This document shows positions 8,513 through 17,129 of a stretch of DNA of 64,000 nucleotides, piece after piece (position 1 is the stretch's first letter; every line of letters starts with the position of its first letter). The DNA comes from Brucella daejeonensis (GTDB lineage: Bacteria; Pseudomonadota; Alphaproteobacteria; Rhizobiales; Rhizobiaceae), in NCBI RefSeq assembly GCF_014199265.1, contig NZ_JACIJG010000004.1, positions 186,001-250,000 on the forward strand, given 5' to 3'. The translations under genes were made by a program, and so were the position numbers. The notes beneath the pieces are model-generated. The model saw only the letters and a program-made list of their open reading frames with translations. It searched no databases and had not been told where the DNA came from.

Positions 8513-10315
8513 ATGAGTAATTTTCTGACAGTTATAGCCAAACCATCCCTGTGGAATAGTTTGGATGAATTTTTCCCTGACGACCCGTCATTTAAGCGTG
8601 GCGACGTCAGGGTATATGGGGGTTATGATATCTTTCGCGGTTGTGCATTGGATATCGAAAACCGCAGGGTCATATATGAAACAGCGGAATCTATACATTG
8701 GCCAAAATACAATAGTAATTTAGAAGGTAGTTATATACGTGTCTCGATTGACGGCGATAATCTATGCATAGGCACTGACGTATTCCGCCAGATACCTATT
8801 CTTTTTTTCGAAGAAGAAGGGATATGCGCGTTTTCAGATTCATTGTTCATGCTGTCTCAACTTCGGCGCCATCTGAAAATTCCATGTAAATTAAATGATG
8901 ATGTCGCAATATCGAGGTCTTTACTCGGATCGATTAACTCTCAGCAGTTGGGACCAAGGACTCTTATAGAGGGGGTGAATTATCTCGCTCTGGGAACTTC
9001 GGTTCGTGTCAATCTGAGCGAGAAAAGACTCTCAGTAGGGATGGAGAAGATTGACGTTCGATCATTGTTTTCTTTTGATAACTGTGATTATCGGTCTGCC
9101 ATCAGGGGGGGCGCTCAGGCGATAGCTGACCTTCTCGCAACGGTAACGTCTCTGAAAGACGCCGAGGTTTCGATTGGCTTATCCGGCGGGCATGATTCCA
9201 GGGTAGCATGGGCTGGCATTGTAAAAAACGGCAGCGAGAAATCCGTTTCAGTTCGTACGAATAGGCGTTGGGCCAAGGACTTGTCAGCCGTTGAACGCCT
9301 GTGCGCGGAAGCGAATGTTTCTATCGATAACGCCCGCATCAACAATGCTTTGGCCTCTGATCAGATGGCGACCTGGTTCATATTCAATGCCGGAATTTAT
9401 GACCCTTTACATACGCCAAATATCAGCAAGCCTGATGTATCTCGGTTTTCTATAGGGGGGCGTGGAGCAGATCTCCTCAAAGGCAATTACGGGTGGATGT
9501 CGCTAGATGATCTTCTGTTGAGAAGACATAAGAGGATTGGAGAAGTTTCAGTCAATGAGGCTGTATTTCGTGAAGCATCGTTGGGGCTGGAAGAGATTGG
9601 GATAAGCCCGAAAGATAAATGGGCGTCAGAGTGGCATTATCTGGCATATCGTAATGCAATCCACGCCGGAAGGGCGACGATGGATAGTCTTGTTGCACTG
9701 CGCCCCCTCATGCAGAAAAAACTGGTTGGGGTTGGATATTCGGATACAAATGAATTTCCATCGCCAGAGAAATATAGACCGTCGATGGTGACTGACCTTA
9801 TCATTGCGCTTTCGCCTGCGGTGGCCGTCTTGCCTTTTGACGAGGATGAAAAGAATCTTGATGACGGGTTCGTGGCCAGTCGCTCAGAATATCTGGGAAC
9901 GGTGCAGGCTGGCTCCCCATATACAGTGTTCGGCCATCCGTCAGGATGCAGGGCGGGCGCATCCGAAACCTCTATCAAGATGGCGCGGGAAAGAGGTTTT
10001 ACCGGCAAAAAGGCGGACGATATTATCAAGCGATTGGCTGAAAAGGGCTACTACAACATACCGAAGCGCCTCCGGCCATTTTATGATGACCATCTGAATA
10101 TCGTCAAATCCGAGCTTCAGCCACCCTTTGGGGCAAGCGCCAAAGCCAGCATTGCCGCGGGAAAACTTATGGCATTCCTGCTGGTGGATCGTCCATCAAG
10201 GACGAGGGCGTTCTTTCGTAGGCTGAGCCGGACAGTTCAATCCGTACGAAGTGCCTACAAATTGATTTATCGACGGACTTTCTCACCCGGTATCTCGCCA
10301 TGCGCAGCGGATTGA
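8513..10315 (+). CDS. Asparagine-synthetase-like PP-loop protein with a degenerate amidotransferase half
   Basis: This is about 600 residues. The C-terminal half has the ATP-pyrophosphatase P-loop SIGLSGGHDSRV (about residues 220-231) and a later GGRGADLLKGNYGW, matching the two nucleotide-binding motifs of AsnB-like synthetases. The N-terminal half keeps the class II amidotransferase pattern GTDVFRQIPILFF...AFSDSLFML but begins MSNFL without the catalytic Cys2, so it should not hydrolyse glutamine. ATG 8507 is also possible, but the GGGGG at 8501-8505 is spaced correctly only for 8513. Codon use is clearly AT-richer than in the flanks, suggesting transfer. Possible roles are amide or peptide bond formation, or modification of a surface sugar. 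The product is unknown. Confidence 0.75.
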   Translation: MSNFLTVIAKPSLWNSLDEFFPDDPSFKRGDVRVYGGYDIFRGCALDIENRRVIYETAESIHWPKYNSNLEGSYIRVSIDGDNLCIGTDVFRQIPILFFEEEGICAFSDSLFMLSQLRRHLKIPCKLNDDVAISRSLLGSINSQQLGPRTLIEGVNYLALGTSVRVNLSEKRLSVGMEKIDVRSLFSFDNCDYRSAIRGGAQAIADLLATVTSLKDAEVSIGLSGGHDSRVAWAGIVKNGSEKSVSVRTNRRWAKDLSAVERLCAEANVSIDNARINNALASDQMATWFIFNAGIYDPLHTPNISKPDVSRFSIGGRGADLLKGNYGWMSLDDLLLRRHKRIGEVSVNEAVFREASLGLEEIGISPKDKWASEWHYLAYRNAIHAGRATMDSLVALRPLMQKKLVGVGYSDTNEFPSPEKYRPSMVTDLIIALSPAVAVLPFDEDEKNLDDGFVASRSEYLGTVQAGSPYTVFGHPSGCRAGASETSIKMARERGFTGKKADDIIKRLAEKGYYNIPKRLRPFYDDHLNIVKSELQPPFGASAKASIAAGKLMAFLLVDRPSRTRAFFRRLSRTVQSVRSAYKLIYRRTFSPGISPCAAD

Positions 10316-10464
10316 AGCAGGGCGATTCCACGCTTTTGCCGGTCGGCGCTGATTCCGCTCGTCCGCCGGGTCTTGTGGATAAGTTTGATGTCATTGAAAA
10401 TGCCCGGAAAACGGGCGTTCCGTGACAAAAGAGAAAATTCTTGTCCTTTCTTCGTGACCCTTGC

Positions 10465-10493
10465 TTGACACTGGTCCGAGAACCTCTTAAACG
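10465..10493 (+). promoter_or_regulatory. Promoter of the first tRNA-Asp
   Basis: A perfect -35 TTGACA (10465-10470) is followed after 16-17 bases by TTAAAC/TAAACG and a GC-rich discriminator (CGACCGCTC), as in stable-RNA promoters. The same arrangement is repeated at 10785-10813. Confidence 0.6.
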
Positions 10494-10553
10494 ACCGCTC
10501 ACACCGGACGGAAACGCCGGTGCGGCGCAGCCCAAAAGGTTGCCGAGAAATGC

Positions 10554-10630
10554 GCGGGTGTAGCTCAGTTGGTTAGAGTGCCGGCCTGTCACGCCGGAGG
10601 TCGCGGGTTCGAGCCCCGTCACTCGCGCCA
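10554..10630 (+). tRNA. tRNA-Asp (anticodon GTC), copy 1
   Basis: This is a 77-base cloverleaf. Acceptor GCGGGTG/CACTCGC has one G-T pair, the D-arm is AGCTCAGTTGGTTAGAG, the anticodon stem CCGGC/GCCGG encloses CTGTCAC (anticodon GTC), and CCA is encoded at 10628-10630. It is identical to copy 2. The last six bases begin an 11-base inverted repeat with the 3' flank (10625-10635 and 10668-10678). Confidence 0.97.
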
Positions 10631-10784
10631 CTTTCCTCTCAACATATCGATAGATGAACGTTGACACGAAAGTGGCGCTGGCCGCGTTTGCCTTTTTCCT
10701 GACCTGATCCATGTCTCCGAAACCCGCACAGGCTCAGCCTGTGCATGAATTTCCCAATATCGCAATTCTTCTCGAAACACCTGC

Positions 10785-10813
10785 TTGACACTGGTCAGAG
10801 AACACCTTAAACG
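10785..10813 (+). promoter_or_regulatory. Promoter of the second tRNA-Asp
   Basis: TTGACA lies at 10785-10790 with the same 16-17 base spacing to TTAAAC and the same GC-rich discriminator as copy 1. The second tRNA therefore probably has its own promoter. Confidence 0.6.
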
Positions 10814-10873
10814 ACCGCTCACACCGGACGGAAACGCCGGTGCGACGCAGCCCAAAAGGTTGCCGAGAAATGC

Positions 10874-10950
10874 GCGGGTGTAGCTCAGTTGGTTAGAGTG
10901 CCGGCCTGTCACGCCGGAGGTCGCGGGTTCGAGCCCCGTCACTCGCGCCA
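10874..10950 (+). tRNA. tRNA-Asp (anticodon GTC), copy 2
   Basis: The gene is identical over all 77 bases to the copy 320 bases upstream, including the encoded CCA (10948-10950). GCGCCACTTTC at its 3' end (10945-10955) is again complemented perfectly by GAAAGTGGCGC at 10988-10998. Confidence 0.97.
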
Positions 10951-11069
10951 CTTTCCGCTCAACAAATCGATAGATGCATGTTGACACGAAAGTGGCGCCG
11001 AAGGTTTTCATCAATCCAGTGTCGAGCGCTCAAATGCGGGCAGCAGGCTGCCGATCCGCATCGGTCCGG

Positions 11070-11165
11070 CTATTTGGAAAACTGCTTCCACGACAGATAA
11101 GCCACGGAAAGAATGATTGCCGCGATGACAAGAAGGTCGCCGCTGGCGAGCAGGTAATGGCTCAT
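11070..11165 (-). CDS. Small single-helix membrane protein, 31 aa
   Basis: The ORF begins with ATG at 11165, six bases after a perfect AGGAGG, and ends with TAG at 11070-11072. The peptide starts MSHYLLASGD, has one hydrophobic helix (about residues 11-24, LLVIAAIILSVAYL) and ends in the basic tail SWKQFSK, suggesting an inner-membrane protein with a cytoplasmic C-terminus. I do not recognise the family. No kdp or cyd operon, whose small subunits are of this size, is nearby. It is transcribed opposite to the tRNA and nuo genes. Confidence 0.55.
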   Translation of the reverse strand: MSHYLLASGDLLVIAAIILSVAYLSWKQFSK

Positions 11166-11851
11166 CTGTGACCTCCTTCATGTCTGGGCCGGTTGCGGCC
11201 TCAATGATAAGGAGTGCGGCCTGGATCTGAAGGCATGGCTTCGCGCCACCTTGCATATTCGAGGCGTTTCCATTCCAACTTTGCACGAAGCGGCGAACGG
11301 ATTTTTCACGGAAGTCGAATCGCGGGCAGGGGGCGGGCGCGGTGCTTCTGTTCGGGCTTGCGGCGCCGCCGGAGCGGAAAATTTCTCTTTGCAGTCCTAC
11401 ATCACGAAGAATGCAACTGCCGTGCTAGTGTGTGGTTTACGGATTTGAAGTTCCTGAACGCAGATGCCAGGCAAATGATGGGAACTTCAAATCCACCACA
11501 CCAGGTTCTTGATTCATTCAGCGATTGCCGGGCAGGAAATTGCATGTGACTTTTCCTCACGAAATTATGATCCTTTCATGTTATACGGGGTTTAGGTGGG
11601 ATAAGCGGGCTCGATGCCATGTCTTGTTAAGCATCTCGGTTCGTCTTTGCCCAATAGATAATGCCGGAGGGGTTGCGCTTGCGCGCGTGCTGCGATAACC
11701 GTCCCGGCGAAAAGCGCTTAGTTCGCACGGTACGCCTTTTGAAGCTGCTTGGGCGACGGGGTTGCAATAGATGCAATGTGTCGCATGGTCGTCAGCTTCA
11801 AAAAGCTTATGACAGGCGGCGCAGCCTCGTATTCAAGCCGGATAAAGGACC
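11166..11851. other. 686-base region upstream of nuoA
   Basis: No convincing gene is visible. It should contain the promoter of the small minus-strand ORF and that of nuoA, but neither has a clear -35/-10 pair. Positions 11384-11426 match the right half of the palindromic repeat at 49577-49722. The nuoA leader ends with the ribosome site AAAGGA at 11845-11850. Confidence 0.6.
11384..11426. repeat. Partial copy of a dispersed palindromic repeat
   Basis: The segment CTCTTTGCAG...ATCACGAAGAATGCAACT is shared with the right arm of the element at 49577-49722. The left arm is not recognisable here, so this looks like a decayed or truncated copy. Confidence 0.55.
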
Positions 11852-12217
11852 ATGAACGAGCTTTTAAGTTCCTACCTGCCGATCGTCATCTTTCTCGGCA
11901 TTGCGATGGTAATTGGTGTAGCCCTTCTGGTTGCGCCGTTCCTTGTCGCTTACAGACAGCCCGACCCGGAAAAGCTTTCCGCTTACGAGTGCGGCTTCAA
12001 TGCCTTCGATGACGCCCGTATGAAGTTCGACATTCGCTTCTATCTTGTGTCGATTCTCTTCATCATCTTCGACCTCGAGGTCGCCTTCCTCTTCCCGTGG
12101 GCCGTGTCCTTCGGTGAAATCGGATGGTTCGGTTTCCTGTCGATGATGGTGTTCCTTGGCGTTCTGACCATCGGCTTCATCTATGAATGGAAGAAGGGAG
12201 CGCTGGAATGGGATTGA
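11852..12217 (+). CDS. nuoA: NADH-quinone oxidoreductase subunit A
   Basis: This 121-residue subunit of the complex I membrane arm has three transmembrane helices. It contains the conserved loop [20 protein letters not shown] and a second conserved block [21 protein letters not shown]. It opens the fourteen-gene nuo cluster and overlaps the start of nuoB by 10 bases. Length and order are standard for alphaproteobacteria. Confidence 0.98.
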   Translation: MNELLSSYLPIVIFLGIAMVIGVALLVAPFLVAYRQPDPEKLSAYECGFNAFDDARMKFDIRFYLVSILFIIFDLEVAFLFPWAVSFGEIGWFGFLSMMVFLGVLTIGFIYEWKKGALEWD

Positions 12218-12789
12218 CCGGCAGCAGCACCACACTCGTGGCTCCTCAGCCGAAGGGCATTCTCGACCCGCGTACGGGCAAGCCCGTCGGTTCGGACGAT
12301 GCATTTTTCAACGATCTGAACGGCGAGCTTTCCGACAAGGGGTTCATCGTCACCTCCGCCGACGCCCTGATCACCTGGGCGCGCACCGGTTCGCTGATGT
12401 GGATGACTTTCGGCCTCGCCTGCTGCGCCGTGGAAATGATGCACATTTCCATGCCGCGCTACGACGCCGAACGTTTCGGCATCGCGCCGCGCGCCTCTCC
12501 ACGCCAGTCCGACGTCATGATCGTCGCAGGCACGCTGACCAACAAGATGGCGCCGGCGCTTCGCAAGGTCTACGACCAGATGCCGGAGCCGCGTTATGTG
12601 ATCTCGATGGGTTCCTGCGCCAACGGCGGCGGCTACTACCACTATTCCTATTCGGTGGTGCGTGGCTGTGACCGCGTGGTGCCTGTGGACATCTATGTTC
12701 CGGGTTGCCCACCGACCGCCGAAGCGCTGCTTTACGGTATTCTTCTGTTGCAGAAGAAAATCCGCCGTACCGGTACTATTGAACGCTAA
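12208..12789 (+). CDS. nuoB: NADH-quinone oxidoreductase subunit B
   Basis: This 193-residue peripheral-arm subunit binds the N2 [4Fe-4S] cluster next to quinone. The ligands are visible in [10 protein letters not shown] (the CC pair), [10 protein letters not shown] and [12 protein letters not shown]. The start chosen is ATG 12208 (MGLTGSSTT), with an upstream AAGGGAG; an upstream in-frame ATG at 12187 lies deep inside nuoA. Confidence 0.98.
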   Translation: MGLTGSSTTLVAPQPKGILDPRTGKPVGSDDAFFNDLNGELSDKGFIVTSADALITWARTGSLMWMTFGLACCAVEMMHISMPRYDAERFGIAPRASPRQSDVMIVAGTLTNKMAPALRKVYDQMPEPRYVISMGSCANGGGYYHYSYSVVRGCDRVVPVDIYVPGCPPTAEALLYGILLLQKKIRRTGTIER

Positions 12790-12809
12790 GGCCAGAGAGG
12801 CATTTGATC

Positions 12810-13418
12810 ATGAGCGAAGAAGCTCTCGGTGAACTTTCCGGCTATATCGGGGAACGTCTCGGTAACGCGATCGATGAGGCGAGGCTGGCCTATGGCGAGC
12901 TGACGCTTTCCGTCCCCGTGATGAACCTCATCGGCGTTCTGACTTTCCTGCGTGACGATGTGCAGTGCCAGTTCGTCAATCTGACGGATATTTCCGGCGT
13001 CGACTATCCGCAGCGCGCCAAGCGTTTCGATGTCGTCTACCAGCTTATGTCTCCGCGCCAGAACCTGCGCATTCGCGTCAAGGTCCAGGCGGATGAGGAC
13101 ACGCTGGTGCCTTCCGCCGTTCCCGTCTATGTCGGTGCGGAATGGTACGAGCGCGAAGCCTACGATATGTACGGTATTCTGTTCTCCGGCCACCCGGATC
13201 TGCGCCGTATCCTGACCGATTACGGTTTCGAAGGCCATCCGCTGCGCAAGGATTTCCCGACGACGGGTTATGTGGAAGTACGTTACAGCGACGAGCTGAA
13301 GCGCGTTGTCTACCAGCCGGTCGAACTGCGTCAGGAATTCCGCAATTTCGATTTTCTCTCGCCATGGGAAGGGACGGATTACGTCCTGCCGGGCGATGAA
13401 AAAGCCAAGACGAACTGA
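12810..13418 (+). CDS. nuoC: NADH-quinone oxidoreductase subunit C
   Basis: This 202-residue 30 kDa-type subunit of the hydrophilic arm has the family signature [20 protein letters not shown] followed by [17 protein letters not shown]. It starts at ATG 12810 (MSEEALG). It is separate from nuoD, as in mitochondria and alphaproteobacteria, unlike the nuoCD fusion of Escherichia coli. Confidence 0.97.
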   Translation: MSEEALGELSGYIGERLGNAIDEARLAYGELTLSVPVMNLIGVLTFLRDDVQCQFVNLTDISGVDYPQRAKRFDVVYQLMSPRQNLRIRVKVQADEDTLVPSAVPVYVGAEWYEREAYDMYGILFSGHPDLRRILTDYGFEGHPLRKDFPTTGYVEVRYSDELKRVVYQPVELRQEFRNFDFLSPWEGTDYVLPGDEKAKTN

Positions 13419-13435
13419 GCGACGGGAAGCTGAAC

Positions 13436-14626
13436 ATGGCTGAGACTCAGGTCCGCAATTTCAATATCAACTTCGGTCCGCAGCACCCTGCCGCGCATGG
13501 TGTGCTGCGTCTGGTGCTTGAACTCGACGGCGAAGTCGTCGAGCGTGTCGATCCGCATATCGGTCTGCTGCATCGCGGCACCGAAAAGCTGATGGAAGCC
13601 AAGACCTATCTTCAGGCCGTACCTTATCTCGACCGCCTCGATTACGTTGCGCCGATGAATCAGGAACATGCCTATGCGCTGGCCGTCGAGCGCCTGCTGG
13701 GCATCGACGTGCCGAAGCGCGGCCAGCTCATCCGCGTTCTCTATTCGGAAATCGGCCGTATCCTGAACCATCTCCTCAATGTCACCACGCAGGCCATGGA
13801 CGTCGGTGCGCTGACGCCGCCGCTCTGGGGCTTCGAGGAACGCGAAAAGCTGATGGTGTTTTACGAACGCGCCTGCGGCGCGCGTATGCACGCCGCCTAT
13901 TTCCGTCCGGGCGGCGTCCATCAGGATATCCCCGACCAGCTTGTCGAAGATATAGGCAAGTGGATCGACCCGTTCATGGTCACGCTGAAGAATCTCGACG
14001 ATCTCATCACGCCGAACCGTATTTTCAAGCAGCGCAATGTCGATATTGGCGTCGTGAAGCTGGAAGACGCATGGGCGTGGGGCTTCTCCGGCGTCATGGT
14101 GCGCGGTTCGGGTGCTGCATGGGACCTGCGCAAGTCGCAGCCCTATGAATGCTATAACGAGATGGAATTCGACATTCCGATCGGCAAGAACGGCGACTGC
14201 TACGACCGTTACCTGATCCGCATGGAAGAAATGCGCCAGTCGGCGCGCATCATGCGTCAATGCGTCGATCTCCTGCTCGGCAAGGAGCGTGTCGGTCCGG
14301 TTTCCAATACCGACAACAAGATCGTGCCGCCGAAGCGCGGCGAGATGAAGCGCTCGATGGAAGCGCTCATCCATCACTTCAAGCTTTACACGGAAGGCTA
14401 CCATGTGCCCGCCGGTGAAGTTTACGCGGCAGTCGAAGCCCCGAAGGGCGAGTTTGGCGTCTTCCTCGTTTCGGATGGCTCCAACAAGCCTTATCGCTGC
14501 AAGCTGCGCGCTCCGGGCTTTGCCCATCTTCAGGCCATGGATTTCCTGTGCCGCGGCCATATGCTGGCCGACGTGTCGGCAATTCTTGGCTCGCTCGATA
14601 TCGTGTTTGGTGAGGTTGACCGCTGA
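13436..14626 (+). CDS. nuoD: NADH-quinone oxidoreductase subunit D
   Basis: This 396-residue 49 kDa-type subunit forms the quinone pocket with NuoB. It opens with [20 protein letters not shown] and has the [14 protein letters not shown] motif; the C-terminus ends [11 protein letters not shown], as is usual for the family. The full length matches. Its stop overlaps the nuoE start by 1 base. Confidence 0.98.
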   Translation: MAETQVRNFNINFGPQHPAAHGVLRLVLELDGEVVERVDPHIGLLHRGTEKLMEAKTYLQAVPYLDRLDYVAPMNQEHAYALAVERLLGIDVPKRGQLIRVLYSEIGRILNHLLNVTTQAMDVGALTPPLWGFEEREKLMVFYERACGARMHAAYFRPGGVHQDIPDQLVEDIGKWIDPFMVTLKNLDDLITPNRIFKQRNVDIGVVKLEDAWAWGFSGVMVRGSGAAWDLRKSQPYECYNEMEFDIPIGKNGDCYDRYLIRMEEMRQSARIMRQCVDLLLGKERVGPVSNTDNKIVPPKRGEMKRSMEALIHHFKLYTEGYHVPAGEVYAAVEAPKGEFGVFLVSDGSNKPYRCKLRAPGFAHLQAMDFLCRGHMLADVSAILGSLDIVFGEVDR

Positions 14627-15696
14627 TGTCCGTTCGCCGTCTCGCAGATGATGCCGTCCAGCCGGCTGCTTTCGCATTCAACGCGGAAAATCAGGCCTGG
14701 GCGCTCAAGACGATTGCAAAATACCCGGAAGGCCGCCAGCAGTCGGCCGTCATTCCGCTGCTCATGCGCGCGCAGGAGCAGGATGGATGGGTCACGAAAG
14801 CCGCCATCGAGCACGTTGCCGGTATGCTCGACATGCCGCTGATCCGCGTTCTGGAAGTCGCGACCTTCTATACGCAGTTCCAGTTGAAGCCGGTCGGCAC
14901 CCGTGCCCACATTCAGGTTTGCGGCACCACGCCCTGCATGTTGCGCGGTTCGGAAGCGCTGATGGATGTCTGCCGTCACAAAATCCACCACGATCCGTTC
15001 GAGCTGAACGCCGACGGCACGCTGTCGTGGGAAGAGGTGGAATGCCAGGGCGCTTGCGCCAATGCGCCGATGGTCATGATTTTCAAGGACGCCTATGAAG
15101 ATCTGACGCCGGAACGCCTCGCCGAAATCATCGACGCTTTCGAAGCAGGCAAGGGCGATACGATCGAGCCGGGTCCGCAGAGCGGTCGCGTAACGTCTAA
15201 TCCGGCCAATGGCCTGACCTCGCTGACCGAAGATCTGGACTATCGCAAGATCGGTCTGGAGACCCGCAAGGCATCGGACGCCGCCGCTGCCAAGGCGAAG
15301 GCCGAAGCGGAAGCCAAGGCCAAGGCGGAAGCCGCCGCGGCTGCTCCTGCCGCCGCGCCTGCGCCCAAAGCGGAGACACCCGCTCCGGCAGCAGCGAAGC
15401 AGACAGTCTCGCTCGACGACAAGAACCGTCCGGTTGCAATTGCGCGCCCGGAAGCGGTTGACGATCTGCAACTTATTTCGGGTGTCGGACCGAAAATCGA
15501 AAAGACGCTGCACGATCTTGGCATCTTCACCTACAAGCAGATTGCTGTGTGGAAGAAGGCCGAACGCGAATGGGTCGACCATTACCTGAGCTTCCACGGC
15601 CGCATCGACCGTGAAGACTGGGTGAAGCAGGCCAAGGCATTGGCCAAGGGCGGTGTCGAGGAATACATCAAGGTATTCGGAAAGAAGCCGGTATGA
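14626..15696 (+). CDS. nuoE: NADH-quinone oxidoreductase subunit E with C-terminal extension
   Basis: Residues 1-180 are the normal 24 kDa thioredoxin-like subunit binding the [2Fe-2S] cluster N1a through C99, C104, C140 and C144 (CGTTPC, CQGAC). The protein then continues to 356 residues, about twice the E. coli length. It has an Ala/Lys/Glu/Pro linker (about 218-258) and a small C-terminal domain (about 279-356) beginning LQLISGVGPKIEKTLHDLGI, a helix-hairpin-helix-like pattern. The extension appears to be known in Rhizobiales; its role is unclear to me. Confidence 0.95.
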   Translation: MSVRRLADDAVQPAAFAFNAENQAWALKTIAKYPEGRQQSAVIPLLMRAQEQDGWVTKAAIEHVAGMLDMPLIRVLEVATFYTQFQLKPVGTRAHIQVCGTTPCMLRGSEALMDVCRHKIHHDPFELNADGTLSWEEVECQGACANAPMVMIFKDAYEDLTPERLAEIIDAFEAGKGDTIEPGPQSGRVTSNPANGLTSLTEDLDYRKIGLETRKASDAAAAKAKAEAEAKAKAEAAAAAPAAAPAPKAETPAPAAAKQTVSLDDKNRPVAIARPEAVDDLQLISGVGPKIEKTLHDLGIFTYKQIAVWKKAEREWVDHYLSFHGRIDREDWVKQAKALAKGGVEEYIKVFGKKPV

Positions 15697-15737
15697 TGAC
15701 TTCGATATTGGCAAACACGAACGGAAACAGGTGAGAC

Positions 15738-17045
15738 ATGCTGGCTGATAAAGATCGCATCTTCACCAATATCTATGGCTTCAAGGATTGCTCGCTGAAG
15801 GGCGCGATGTCGCGCGGCCATTGGGACAATACCAAGGGCTTTATCGACAAGGGCCGTGACTGGATCATCGACGAGATGAAGGCGTCGGGTCTGCGTGGCC
15901 GTGGTGGCGCGGGCTTCCCGACCGGCCTGAAATGGTCGTTCATGCCCAAGCAGAGCGATGGTCGTCCGCATTATCTCGTCGTCAATGCCGACGAATCCGA
16001 GCCGGGCACCTGCAAGGACCGCGAAATCCTGCGCCACGATCCGCATACGCTGATCGAAGGCTGCGTGATTGCCGGTTGTGCAATGGGCGCGCATACGGCC
16101 TATATCTATCTGCGTGGCGAATTCATGCGCGAGCGTGAAGCGCTGCAAGCGGCCATCGATGAATGCTACGACGCCAGGCTGCTCGGCAAGGGCAACAAGT
16201 GCGGCTGGGATATGGACATAATCCTGCATCACGGTGCGGGCGCCTATATCTGCGGCGAGGAAACGGCTCTGCTCGAAAGCCTCGAAGGCAAGAAGGGCCA
16301 GCCGCGCCTCAAGCCGCCATTCCCGGCCAATATGGGCCTCTATGGCTGCCCCACGACCGTCAACAATGTGGAATCGATTGCGGTCGCGCCGACGATCCTG
16401 CGTCGCGGCGGCGCATGGTTCTCGTCCATCGGACGCCCGAACAATGTCGGCACCAAGCTGTTCCAGATTTCCGGTCATGTGAACACGCCATGCGTGGTGG
16501 AAGAGGGGCTGGGCATCACCTTCCGCGACCTGATCGAAAAGCACGCTGGCGGCATTCGGGGCGGTTTCGACAATCTTCTGGCGGTCATTCCCGGCGGCGC
16601 GTCCTGCCCGGTCATCAAGGCTGAGGACATGATGGATGCCATCATGGACTTTGACGGTATGCGCGACAAGAAATCGTCGTTCGGCACCGGCGGCCTGATC
16701 GTCATGGACAAGTCCACCGACATCATCAAGGCGATTGCGCGCCTGTCGGCCTTCTTCAAGCACGAAAGCTGCGGCCAGTGCACGCCATGCCGCGAAGGCA
16801 CGGGCTGGATGTGGCGCGTGATGGAACGCATGGTCAAGGGCAATGCGCAGAAGCGTGAAATCGACATGCTGTTCGACGTCACCAAGCAGATCGAGGGTCA
16901 TACGATCTGCGCTCTGGGCGACGCGGCTGCATGGCCGGTTCAGGGCCTGATCCGCAATTTCCGCCCGGAAATTGAAAAGCGTATCGATGAATATACGCGC
17001 AACGCCGTTCAAAGCCGCAATATCCGTCTGGAAGCGGCTGAATAA
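15738..17045 (+). CDS. nuoF: NADH-quinone oxidoreductase subunit F
   Basis: This 435-residue 51 kDa-type subunit is where NADH binds and reduces FMN. It shows the glycine-rich NADH site [16 protein letters not shown], the FMN site motif [15 protein letters not shown], and the [4Fe-4S] N3 ligands [13 protein letters not shown] with a later conserved Cys in [13 protein letters not shown]. It sits 41 bases after nuoE. Confidence 0.98.
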   Translation: MLADKDRIFTNIYGFKDCSLKGAMSRGHWDNTKGFIDKGRDWIIDEMKASGLRGRGGAGFPTGLKWSFMPKQSDGRPHYLVVNADESEPGTCKDREILRHDPHTLIEGCVIAGCAMGAHTAYIYLRGEFMREREALQAAIDECYDARLLGKGNKCGWDMDIILHHGAGAYICGEETALLESLEGKKGQPRLKPPFPANMGLYGCPTTVNNVESIAVAPTILRRGGAWFSSIGRPNNVGTKLFQISGHVNTPCVVEEGLGITFRDLIEKHAGGIRGGFDNLLAVIPGGASCPVIKAEDMMDAIMDFDGMRDKKSSFGTGGLIVMDKSTDIIKAIARLSAFFKHESCGQCTPCREGTGWMWRVMERMVKGNAQKREIDMLFDVTKQIEGHTICALGDAAAWPVQGLIRNFRPEIEKRIDEYTRNAVQSRNIRLEAAE

Positions 17046-17129
17046 GTTGTGCGATGCCTGCCCGACGGGGCAGGCGACAAAGTTTTACGATCTGGAAGAT
17101 GCGGCTTAAGCCGCAGGTTTGGACAAGCG

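Larger units (their letters stand above)
10462..10677 (+). repeat. Tandem duplication unit 1 (promoter + tRNA-Asp + 3' flank)
   Basis: About 216 bases recur at an offset of exactly 320 (10782-10997) with only a few differences. The unit starts at TGCTTGACACTGGT, includes the 84-base leader with CACACCGGACGGAAACGCCGG, the whole tRNA-Asp gene and 47 bases of 3' flank. The spacers between the copies are unrelated. Confidence 0.9.
10782..10997 (+). repeat. Tandem duplication unit 2 (promoter + tRNA-Asp + 3' flank)
   Basis: This is the second copy of the 216-base unit. Differences are point changes, for example GGTCAGAGAACACC against GGTCCGAGAACCTC in the promoter and GTGCGACGC against GTGCGGCGC in the leader. 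The tRNA itself is unchanged, consistent with selection after an old duplication. Confidence 0.9.

Noticed and set aside
10167..11014. Minus-strand frames overlapping the tRNA-Asp genes, containing the peptide GLEPATSGVTGRHSNQL
   Set aside because: This is the antisense translation of the tRNA itself, a well-known false-positive protein; it repeats in both duplicated units.
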